A DNA stretch of 64,000 bases, from NCBI RefSeq assembly GCF_000741255.1, contig NZ_JGZB01000002.1:62001-126000 (forward strand). Reading direction: 5' to 3'. Numbering within the stretch: position 1 is the first letter of the stretch; each line of letters begins with the position of its first letter. Below, piece after piece: positions 54,740 to 62,503 of the stretch. Source of the stretch: Bifidobacterium magnum. GTDB taxonomy: Bacteria > Actinomycetota > Actinomycetes > Actinomycetales > Bifidobacteriaceae. The translations under genes and the position numbers were made by a program. The notes under the pieces were generated by a model. The model saw only the letters and a program-made list of their open reading frames with translations, ran no database searches and was not told the DNA's origin.

Positions 54740-55270
54740 ATGAAGGACCATGAGCCACGGCGGTTCCGCCACGCCACCATGCAAGATCTCCCGCATATGG
54801 AACGCATCTATGAACAGGCCCGCGCCCTCATGGCACGCAACGGCAACCCCACGCAATGGGGCACGCAATTTCCCAAACCCGAAGTGGTCCGCGACGACAT
54901 CGCCAACCAGCGGACCATACTGCTGACGGACCACCTCGGGGAACAGGGGAGCGAACGCATTCTCGCACAGTTCGCGCTGTGCCCCGGAGTCGACCCCGCT
55001 TACGGACATATCGAGGGCGCGTGGCTCGACAACGACCCGTACGTGACGATCCACCGCATCGCCTCCGCGGGGCTCGTGCGCCACGCGGCGCGCGACTGCA
55101 TCAACTGGGCCGTGCAACACTACGGCAACGTGCGCGCGGACACGCACCCCAACAACAAAGCCATGCAACATGTGCTGGAAGGATGCGGATTTGCGCGCTG
55201 CGGCCTCATCCAGGTTGTGGACCGGCCCGTCGACACCACGCGCATCGCCTACCAGCGCCACGCATGGTAA
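54740..55270 (+). CDS. GNAT-family N-acetyltransferase
   Basis: The 176-aa protein starts with a GNAT beta1-alpha1 unit (FRHATMQDLPHMERIYEQARALM) and ends with the family's DTHPNNKAMQHVLEGCGFARCGL motif, which resembles motif A/B of acetyltransferases acting on small molecules or protein N-termini. A short polyG-type CoA loop is less clear in the middle. The substrate is unknown. AAAGGAG precedes the ATG. It is 65 bp upstream of alr and may be cotranscribed. Confidence 0.75.
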   Translation: MKDHEPRRFRHATMQDLPHMERIYEQARALMARNGNPTQWGTQFPKPEVVRDDIANQRTILLTDHLGEQGSERILAQFALCPGVDPAYGHIEGAWLDNDPYVTIHRIASAGLVRHAARDCINWAVQHYGNVRADTHPNNKAMQHVLEGCGFARCGLIQVVDRPVDTTRIAYQRHAW

Positions 55271-55335
55271 GCCGCAATTCGCCCAATCGCTAAGTTCAGG
55301 AGGAAACGCGCGGTTCGTCGCCGCGAAAGACAACA

Positions 55336-56709
55336 ATGGAACACATGACTGCTAGTGCGCTTACACAATGGGACTTTTCGAACAAGCAAGGGGAGGCGAA
55401 CTACCAGCATGCGCTGCGTGAATATCCGGCGCAGGCCATCGTGGACATGCGCGTATTGCGCGACAACATGCGCCATCTCGTGCAAGTGGTGAACGCCGAC
55501 CCTAACTCTCCACATACCGCCGTGATGGGCGTGGTCAAGGCCGACGCCTACGGACATGGCCTTATCCCCACGGCGCTCGCGGCGCTCGCGGGCGGCGCCA
55601 CCTGGCTCGGCACCGCGCAGGCGCGCGAGGCGCTATTGCTGCGTCGCGCGGGCATTGGCGAAGACCGCGCGCATATCCTCACATGGGTCAACAACCCGCT
55701 GATGGTCGCGTACGACGAACTCATCAAGGAACACATCGACGTGTCCGTCGGCACGCTCACCGCGCTCGAACATATTGTGGCCGCCGCGCGCCAGACGGGA
55801 CTCAAGGCGCGCCTCCACGTGAAGGTGGACACGGGATTCGGCCGCAACGGCTTCACGTTGGCGCAATTCGACGAGGCCGCGGCCGCCCTAAAGGCCGCCG
55901 CCGACGAGGGCAGTATTGAAATCGTGGGGCAGTGGAGCCACCTGGCCGTGGCCGACGCCCCCGACGTTCCGGATTTCGTGGAGGAAACCGACCGCCAGAT
56001 CGCGGTGTTTGAAGAGTTCACGCGCCGTATGAAGGACGCGGGCATCGCGCCGCAGATCCGTCATCTGGCCAATACGGCCGCCACCCTGACGCGTCCGAAT
56101 ATCCATTACGACCTCGTGCGCCCGGGCGTGGGCTTGTACGGCTACGAAGCCGACCCCGCGATGGGCACACCACAGGATTTCGAACTTACGCCGGCCATGA
56201 CGCTGCAGGCGCAGATCAGCTCGGTCAAAACCGTAAGCGCGGGCCATGGCCTGAGCTACGGGCGCGTGTACGTGACGGACGAAGAAACTTCCGCGGCCAT
56301 CATTCCCGTGGGCTATGCCGACGGCATCCACCGTTCCGCCTCGGGATTCAATGAAACGGGATCCAAGCACACCACAAGGCTGGGCGCGCCGTTGCGCGTC
56401 ATGACGAAGGACGGCCCGCGCATCATGCGCGTCTCGGGCCGCGTGTGCATGGACCAGTTCATCATCGACTTGCATGGCGACGCCGAACAGCTTGGCGTGC
56501 ATATCGGCGACACCGTGGAATTGTTCGGACCGGGCCGCGGCGCCGACTTTGGCGAGCCGACGGCCGACGACTGGGCCGCGGCCGCCGACACGATCAGCTA
56601 CGAGATTTTCACATGCTTGCGCAACAGGGTGCCGCGCCTGTATGAGCATGCGCGCGAAGTGCTGGACGAATCCGATTTGGCGCTTATGGACGAAAGCTCG
56701 CTGCTGTGA
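55336..56709 (+). CDS. alr: Alanine racemase
   Basis: Alr interconverts L- and D-alanine with pyridoxal phosphate, supplying D-Ala for MurF substrates. The 457-aa product has the PLP-lysine motif VMGVVKADAYGHG, the HVKVDTGFGRNG segment, DLVRPGVGLYGYE, and the catalytic Tyr region in GLSYGRVYVTDEE, and CMDQFIIDL near the end. The length is above the common 360-400 aa, mostly from a 35-residue N-terminal extension and a 30-residue C-terminal tail. The ATG at 55336 has no close ribosome binding site (AGGAGG is 35 nt upstream). The stop overlaps dgt. Confidence 0.94.
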   Translation: MEHMTASALTQWDFSNKQGEANYQHALREYPAQAIVDMRVLRDNMRHLVQVVNADPNSPHTAVMGVVKADAYGHGLIPTALAALAGGATWLGTAQAREALLLRRAGIGEDRAHILTWVNNPLMVAYDELIKEHIDVSVGTLTALEHIVAAARQTGLKARLHVKVDTGFGRNGFTLAQFDEAAAALKAAADEGSIEIVGQWSHLAVADAPDVPDFVEETDRQIAVFEEFTRRMKDAGIAPQIRHLANTAATLTRPNIHYDLVRPGVGLYGYEADPAMGTPQDFELTPAMTLQAQISSVKTVSAGHGLSYGRVYVTDEETSAAIIPVGYADGIHRSASGFNETGSKHTTRLGAPLRVMTKDGPRIMRVSGRVCMDQFIIDLHGDAEQLGVHIGDTVELFGPGRGADFGEPTADDWAAAADTISYEIFTCLRNRVPRLYEHAREVLDESDLALMDESSLL

Positions 56710-57983
56710 TCGGCGCGCGCGGCGACGCGATCGACCGCTATGAAGGCTACGGGCCCGGCGATCTTGAACGCTGGGCCCCCGAGCCGCCCAAATCCGTAAG
56801 GCGTACGGAATTTGAACGCGACCGCGCGCGACTCATCCATTCCTCGGCGTTGCGCAGACTCGGCACCAAAACGCAGGTGCTGGTGGCCGGCAGCGACGAT
56901 TTTGTGCGCACAAGGCTCACGCATTCGCTGGAAGTGGCGCAAATCGGCCGCCAAATCGCGCAAATGCTAGGCTGTGATCCCGATGTGGTGGACACGGCAT
57001 GCCTGGCCCACGACTTGGGGCACCCGCCCTTCGGCCACAACGGCGAAAGCGCGCTTGCGCGGATCGCCGCATCCATCGGCGGATTCGAGGGCAACGCGCA
57101 AACCTTGCGCATCCTGACGCGCCTCGAACCCAAAGTCATGTTCCCCGACGGGGCCAGCGCGGGACTGAACCTCACGCGCGCCTCGCTGGATGCCGCCGTC
57201 AAATACCCGTGGACGCTCGCACAAGGACAGCTGCTCGGCAAAGGCCGTAAATTCTGCGTGTATCCGGACGACGAACCCGTGTTCCAATGGCTCAAACGCG
57301 GGGCTCCCGCCGGCTGCACGCCGCTCGAATGCCAGATCATGGACCTTTCCGACGACATCGCCTACAGTGTGCACGACGTGGAAGACGCCATCGCCATCGG
57401 GGCTTGCGACCCGGCCGTGCTGCGGTCGGCCTCGGTGATCGACGCCATTGTGCAAGATATCCGCGCATGGTACGGAATGCAGTGGGACGCGGACCTGCTC
57501 GTCAAAACTTTCGCGCGTTTGACGCGCCTGGGCGTATTCCCCAAGGAATTCGACGGTTCGCGCCGCGCGCTTGCGCATCTGAAAAACATTACGAGCTTCC
57601 TGATCGGCCGGTTCGCGGGATCCGTGGAGGCCAGCATGCGTGAAACCTACGGTCCGGGTCCGTTGGCGCGCTATGACGCCGATATTGTGGTTCCCGAGCT
57701 CACGCGTTACGAAATTGTGGCGCTCAAGGGCATCGCCGTGCATTTCGTGATGGCTCCCCGCCAGCGCAAGCCCATGCATTATGAGGAGCTGCGTATTGTG
57801 GAAGACCTTGTGGACGTGATGATGGCGCATTATCCAAAGCCGTCGCCCGTGCTGGAACCCGTATTCCTCGGGGACTGGAACGAGGCGTCCACGCGCGACG
57901 AATGCCTGCGTGTGGCCATCGACCAGGTGGCCAGCTTGACCGACGCATCCGCGGTAGGCCTTCACGCGCTCGTATGCTCCTGA
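56706..57983 (+). CDS. dgt: Deoxyguanosinetriphosphate triphosphohydrolase-like protein
   Basis: The 425-aa HD-domain enzyme hydrolyses dNTPs to deoxynucleosides and triphosphate. The metal motif is HSLEVAQIGRQIA (first His) then LAHDLGHPPFGHNGE (the HD pair); SDDIAYSVHDVEDAI carries a later Asp. The family name is dGTPase but substrate preference of actinobacterial members is not fixed. The GTG start at 56706 overlaps the alr stop by 4 bp, as in dgt-dnaG neighbourhoods of other actinobacteria, and dnaG follows 16 bp later. Confidence 0.93.
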   Translation: MIGARGDAIDRYEGYGPGDLERWAPEPPKSVRRTEFERDRARLIHSSALRRLGTKTQVLVAGSDDFVRTRLTHSLEVAQIGRQIAQMLGCDPDVVDTACLAHDLGHPPFGHNGESALARIAASIGGFEGNAQTLRILTRLEPKVMFPDGASAGLNLTRASLDAAVKYPWTLAQGQLLGKGRKFCVYPDDEPVFQWLKRGAPAGCTPLECQIMDLSDDIAYSVHDVEDAIAIGACDPAVLRSASVIDAIVQDIRAWYGMQWDADLLVKTFARLTRLGVFPKEFDGSRRALAHLKNITSFLIGRFAGSVEASMRETYGPGPLARYDADIVVPELTRYEIVALKGIAVHFVMAPRQRKPMHYEELRIVEDLVDVMMAHYPKPSPVLEPVFLGDWNEASTRDECLRVAIDQVASLTDASAVGLHALVCS

Positions 57984-57999
57984 GGTATGCTGATTGCTT

Positions 58000-60033
58000 A
58001 TGGCAGGGAAGATTACGCAGGAAGATGTAGACAAGGTCAGGCAAACGGCGGACCTTTATGAGATTGTGTCCGCCGACGTGCAACTCAAATCGGCCGGCGG
58101 CGGCAGGTTCATGGGATTGTGCCCGTTTCATGACGACAAGTCGCCCAGCATGAGCGTCAATCCGCAAATGGGATTGTGGCACTGCTTTGCGTGCGGCGCG
58201 GGCGGCGACACCTTCAAATACATAGAGCAGCGTGACGGCGTGGATTTCCGTGGCGCCGTGGAATTGCTTGCCGACCAATACCATATTGAACTGCATTATG
58301 AGCATTCGGGTACGGGCAAGCCGCGCGAGGAACGCTCCACGCGCCAGCGCCTGCTTGCCGCCAACGAGGAAGCGCAACGGTTCTTCGTCGACCAGATCGC
58401 CCACAACCCGGAAGCCGTGGTCGCCCACAAAATGCTCGACGGACGCAACTTCTCTTGGAACGACGCCATGCATTTCGGCTGCGGATATGCGCCCAAAGGC
58501 TGGGACAACCTCGTACGCCACCTTTCGGAAAAAGGCTTCACGCAGCAGGAAATGATGGACGCGGGCCTTGCGCGCCGTGGCAACAACGGCACCGTATACG
58601 ACTATTTCCGCGGCCGGGCCACTTGGCCGATCCGCGACACGGCCGGCAACACGCTGGGATTCGGCGCCCGCAAACTGTTTGACGACGACAACGCCGGCAA
58701 ATACCTGAACACGCCCGACACGGCCCTGTACCGCAAAAGCCAGGTGCTCTACGGGCTTGACCTGGCCAAAAACAGCATTCAAAAGAAACGCCAAGCCGTA
58801 ATCGTCGAAGGCTATACGGACGTGATGGCCATGCACCTAGCCGGCATCGACACGGCCGTGGCCACCTGCGGCACGGCGTTCGGCAAGGAACACGCCAACA
58901 TCATCCGCCGCCTGATCAGCGACGACAAGATCAGCGGCATCCAGCTCGTGGGCCCGCAAAAAGTGGAAGGCCAGACGGCGAGCTCGCGCGTAGTGTTCAC
59001 CTTCGACGGCGACGCCGCGGGACGCAAGGGCGCCTTGCGCGCGTTCGGCCTGGACACCTCGTTCCAAGCGCAGACGTTCGTGGCCGTGGCAAGGGACAAT
59101 CTCGACCCGTGCGACCTGCGCATTTACCATGGCGACGAGGCCGTGCGCTCGCTCATCGACCATGCCTCTCCGCTCTACGATTTTGTGATGCGCGAGCTCG
59201 TCAGCCACTTCGATTTGCAGTACACCACGGGACAGGTGGGCGCCATGAAAGCCGTGGCGCCGATTCTGGCCCAGATCCGCGACCGCTCGATGTACGACAT
59301 GTATGTGCGCAAAATGGCCGGGATGATTGGCGTGGAAGTGGACGTCATGCGCAAGGAGGCGAACGCGGAGCGATCGCGCCAGCATGTGCGCGACGAGGAC
59401 GCCTATGCGCAACCCCAGAGCTACCGTTCCAATTCGCGCTACGAGCAGGTCTCGCCCTCGCAGCAGCGTGTGGAACGTCTGGATACGGCCAGGCGCAACG
59501 CACGCCGCCAGCAGTACTTCGCCGTGGACGACACCGTGTTCATGACCGAGCAGCAGTTCATGGCGCTTGTGTTGCAGGCGCCATACGCGTTGGAACCGGA
59601 ACTGTTCGGCGCGCTTACCGTCGACTCGTTCATGGTTCCGGCGTTCCGCGGCGTGTTCCAGGCGCTGGTGGTGGCCGGCGGCCTGCCCAACGGCCAGCCC
59701 GCGCAGGCGTGGAACGCCCATGTGCGCGAGGTGGCGGGACCCGTGATCATGCCCGTGATCGACGAGCTGAGCGTGATGGACGTGCCTGTCGCCTCCCATG
59801 AGCGTTTCGGCTCGCGCGGAGAAACCGGCCGGCCCGACGCCGACCATCCGAGCGAGTCCCAGCGCACCGCCGTGGATGATCTGGCGAAAAAGCTGCTGGA
59901 TCTGGGGTATATGCGCCGCATTGCCGCCATGCAAATGCAGATGGACCATATGCCCGAAGGTCCGGAAAAAATAGCCATGTTGCGTTCGCTTGTCCAATTA
60001 GAACAGGAGCGTGCGCAACTGCGCGCCCGGTAA
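58000..60033 (+). CDS. dnaG: DNA primase
   Basis: DnaG makes RNA primers at the replication fork. The 677-aa product has the N-terminal CHC2-type zinc finger (CPFHDDKSPSM with C41/H44, HCFACGAGGD with C62/C65), the RNA polymerase core (FYNCVIE-type region RGRATWPIRDTAGNTLGFGARKL), the TOPRIM motif VIVEGYTDVMAMH, the TFDGDAAGRKG Asp motif and a C-terminal helicase-interaction domain from about residue 500. ATG 58000 is used, with TTG 57994 just upstream. Confidence 0.95.
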   Translation: MAGKITQEDVDKVRQTADLYEIVSADVQLKSAGGGRFMGLCPFHDDKSPSMSVNPQMGLWHCFACGAGGDTFKYIEQRDGVDFRGAVELLADQYHIELHYEHSGTGKPREERSTRQRLLAANEEAQRFFVDQIAHNPEAVVAHKMLDGRNFSWNDAMHFGCGYAPKGWDNLVRHLSEKGFTQQEMMDAGLARRGNNGTVYDYFRGRATWPIRDTAGNTLGFGARKLFDDDNAGKYLNTPDTALYRKSQVLYGLDLAKNSIQKKRQAVIVEGYTDVMAMHLAGIDTAVATCGTAFGKEHANIIRRLISDDKISGIQLVGPQKVEGQTASSRVVFTFDGDAAGRKGALRAFGLDTSFQAQTFVAVARDNLDPCDLRIYHGDEAVRSLIDHASPLYDFVMRELVSHFDLQYTTGQVGAMKAVAPILAQIRDRSMYDMYVRKMAGMIGVEVDVMRKEANAERSRQHVRDEDAYAQPQSYRSNSRYEQVSPSQQRVERLDTARRNARRQQYFAVDDTVFMTEQQFMALVLQAPYALEPELFGALTVDSFMVPAFRGVFQALVVAGGLPNGQPAQAWNAHVREVAGPVIMPVIDELSVMDVPVASHERFGSRGETGRPDADHPSESQRTAVDDLAKKLLDLGYMRRIAAMQMQMDHMPEGPEKIAMLRSLVQLEQERAQLRAR

Positions 60034-60367
60034 TGTGCAATTAGGGCAAGGCGATGTGTGATATATGCCCGACAATGGGCACCCCCGTCGTATGACAAAT
60101 GTTCATATTATGGCTTTATATTGCCGTTTTTGTCATGATGTGGGGCGTGTTCTGCTACTACAGTATTCGTAAAAACTCCGTATAATATACAGGAGTTTGC
60201 TCATGCGATGGGCGTGATCCGTGATGGACGGGCCGCCGCATGCGCACATCGTGGTAGCAAAGAGACTGCCGCGAGAAGGGGATAGCCGGGAATCTGTCCC
60301 TGGACCATTGTGGATTTGGGTACACAATGATGTGCGAGCGAATCAGAAGAAGCGGAAGTAAAGAACC
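60034..60367. other. Gene-free region with an AT-rich palindrome
   Basis: The 334-bp gap after dnaG contains a near-perfect 26-bp palindrome (60173-60198, arms AAACTCCGTATA and TATACAGGAGTTT with one extra base) that includes a TATAAT box at 60181-60186. A small TGCCC/GGGCA hairpin lies near 60065-60080. AGGAG precedes a four-codon ATG frame (60203-60217, MRWA). No real gene, tRNA or riboswitch is recognisable; the promoter of the next gene is presumably here. Confidence 0.45.
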
Positions 60368-60973
60368 ATGTATAGAGCAGTTGCAAAATTGGCGAGCGGT
60401 GTAGCTATGTTTGCCATGCTCCTGGGCGTAAGCGAGTGTTCGCATACGGGCGGCATCGCCGACATCACTTCGATCATCACGTCCGACGCCTCGGTACAGG
60501 ACAAAGTACGCGTCAACACGGCCGACACCGTGCCATCTACTCCCGACACCATGGTCTGGATGAACCAGGTGAACAGACATCTGGGCTTCGAGGAAGACGA
60601 CAAGCCGCACCGCTTGAGTCTGTCGTCATCGCACGAGATGCTCGCCAAGATTTCATGGTGGGCCCAGCCCACCGAGGATGCGGGCGGCAACCGGCACGCC
60701 TCCTTGAGCAGCGACATGATGGTGCTCAGTCCGCTGGAGCATGGCCAGTACACATTGCACACCTATTGTGACGGCACGGGATCGTTCACGATCAAAATGA
60801 CGATGAACAAGGAACAGACCGACAAGCACAATATTGCGTGCGCGCCCGACATGGTCTCGAACCTCGACATCGATATGGACGTGCAGCGCGACGGCGAACA
60901 AGTCTCGGTGCGTTTCGTGCCCACGGGCGCCACGGAAGCCGCGGCGGGATTCATGTTGGAGAAGGACGAATAA
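60368..60973 (+). CDS. Exported protein of unknown function
   Basis: The 201-aa protein begins with a hydrophobic signal (MYRAVAKLASGVAMFAMLL) followed by GVSEC. If a lipoprotein, the -1 residue is Glu, which is unusual for a lipobox, so simple secretion or anchoring are also possible. The rest is soluble and contains two further cysteines (HTYCDGTGSFTIK, IACAPDMVSNLDI) that may form a disulfide. No family recognised. A palindromic promoter region lies upstream and a terminator follows. Confidence 0.7.
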   Translation: MYRAVAKLASGVAMFAMLLGVSECSHTGGIADITSIITSDASVQDKVRVNTADTVPSTPDTMVWMNQVNRHLGFEEDDKPHRLSLSSSHEMLAKISWWAQPTEDAGGNRHASLSSDMMVLSPLEHGQYTLHTYCDGTGSFTIKMTMNKEQTDKHNIACAPDMVSNLDIDMDVQRDGEQVSVRFVPTGATEAAAGFMLEKDE

Positions 60974-61012
60974 TCTCTGCCTGCGAACGGTTCGGCGTGT
61001 CTATAGAGATTT

Positions 61013-61057
61013 GTCGGTAATTAAGGCGCATCATCGTGCCCTTTTTACCGACTTTTT
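61013..61057 (+). terminator. Terminator with competing stem before the SLC13-like gene
   Basis: The stem GTCGGTAA (61013-61020) with TTACCGAC (61045-61052) and an inner GGCGC/GTGCC helix is followed by five T residues. A GGTCGG at 61066-61071 could pair with the same CCGAC arm, giving an alternative fold. It mainly ends the 60368 gene. Confidence 0.75.
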
Positions 61058-61155
61058 CAATTTTTGGTCGGAAATTCAGCACGCCGAAGTGTCATGAATG
61101 GCGCAATTCCATGTAGGATGGGACAGTATTTGCAGTCTGTTCACGGAGGAGACGA

Positions 61156-62349
61156 ATGCGACGTAGGTTGCTCACGATCCTCAGGAGCGAAACCATTCTC
61201 GTCGTTGCCACGATCCTGGCTCTCATCTCCTGCTTCATTGTGCATCCCGATAATGATTATTGGGGCTACGTGCATGTCAGCACCATCGCCCAGCTGGTTT
61301 GCTTGATGCTGGTGGTGTGCGGTCTGCAACGACTCGGCGTATTCCGCGTCATCGGTTCCGCGCTGTTGCACCGTGTCAACACGGCGCGCGGCCTCGCCAT
61401 CACGTTGGTCGCCCTTCCGTTCATTTCCGCCATGTTCATCACGAACGACGTGGCGCTCGTCACTTTCGTGCCGTTCGGCGTGGCCGTGCTGAAAATGGCC
61501 AAACTGGAAGACAAGTCCGTCATGATGTGCGTGCTCATGACGATCGCCGCGAACGTGGGCAGCATGCTCACGCCTATCGGCAACGCGCACAACCTGTACC
61601 TCAAGGCGCTTACAGGCCTGTCCACGGGACGGTTCCTCGAGATCATGGCGCCGTACTCGGGTCTTGCGCTTGTCATGCTCGTGATCATGTGCTGCGTGTG
61701 CTTCGGATCCCAGCCCGTCACCGAGTTCAAGGACAAGGATTCCTCGGGCATCGAGCGCGGTCTGCTCGCGCCGAATCCCGAAGGCGCCCAGCCCGACCAG
61801 ATCATTGTGGACGGTTATGGCAAGCATCGCCGCAACTGGCATATCGCGGCGTACGTGGCGCTGTTCATCCTGTGTATTCTCACCGTATCCGACCTCTTGC
61901 CGCTGTGGGTCATGTGCGTAGTGGTGGTATTGGCCGTGATCCTGATCGATCCGGGAGTCTTCCGCCATACCGACTGGGCGTTGCCGATCACGTTCATCAT
62001 GTTCTTCATTTTCATTGGCAACATGCGTCGCGTCCCGCAGTTCGACGAGCTCGCCCAGGCGTTCGTGGGCCAGCATCCGCTGGAAGTCGCCGTCGTGTTC
62101 AGCCAGGTCATTTCGAACGTGCCGACCACGCTGCTGCTGTCCGGATTCTGCGACAAGTGGGTGCCGCTGATTATCGGTACGAACTTGGGCGGCATGGGTA
62201 CGATCATCGCGTCGATGGCGTCGCTGATCACGTACAAGTGCGTCACCAAGGAATACCCAACCAAGAAAGGCCGTTATCTGGCCGTCTACAGCGCCGCGAA
62301 TTTCAGTTTCCTGATTATTCTGATGGGATTGAGCTACATTATCGAGTAG
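61156..62349 (+). CDS. ArsB/SLC13-type (ion transporter superfamily) anion or Na+/H+ transporter
   Basis: The 397-aa integral membrane protein has about ten to twelve helices and the ion-transporter superfamily marks: ISAMFITNDVALVTFVPFGV in the first half and SQVISNVPTTLLLSGFCDKW in the second (the paired ITNDVxLxTFVP/SxxxxNVPT motifs), plus LTPIGNAHNLYL. Such proteins carry dicarboxylates, arsenite or act as Na+/H+ antiporters; the substrate here is unknown. A cytoplasmic loop around residues 200-230 is long and charged. GGAGGAGACGA precedes the ATG. Confidence 0.85.
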   Translation: MRRRLLTILRSETILVVATILALISCFIVHPDNDYWGYVHVSTIAQLVCLMLVVCGLQRLGVFRVIGSALLHRVNTARGLAITLVALPFISAMFITNDVALVTFVPFGVAVLKMAKLEDKSVMMCVLMTIAANVGSMLTPIGNAHNLYLKALTGLSTGRFLEIMAPYSGLALVMLVIMCCVCFGSQPVTEFKDKDSSGIERGLLAPNPEGAQPDQIIVDGYGKHRRNWHIAAYVALFILCILTVSDLLPLWVMCVVVVLAVILIDPGVFRHTDWALPITFIMFFIFIGNMRRVPQFDELAQAFVGQHPLEVAVVFSQVISNVPTTLLLSGFCDKWVPLIIGTNLGGMGTIIASMASLITYKCVTKEYPTKKGRYLAVYSAANFSFLIILMGLSYIIE

Positions 62350-62391
62350 TGCGTTCCGTATGATGCGTTGAATATTTCCGATATGTGAGTG

Positions 62392-62423
62392 CGCGGCGAT
62401 ACAGGCGTGTATCGCCGCGTTTT
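62392..62423 (+). terminator. Terminator after the SLC13-like gene
   Basis: A perfect 12-bp stem, CGCGGCGATACA with TGTATCGCCGCG, and a 4-nt loop, followed by four T residues. Confidence 0.9.
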
Positions 62424-62503
62424 GTATGCGTTCAGTGATGCCGCGCTGGTTTGGTTGTGGCGCTGGCTAATATCGAAACGACATGAAGCAAGCCGAGGGG
62501 GAA

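Noticed and set aside
60203-60217. Four-codon leader peptide MRWA with an AGGAG site
   Set aside because: Too short to support; no attenuator linked to tryptophan or an amino-acid gene follows, and the transcript start implied by the TATAAT box would cut the ribosome binding site.
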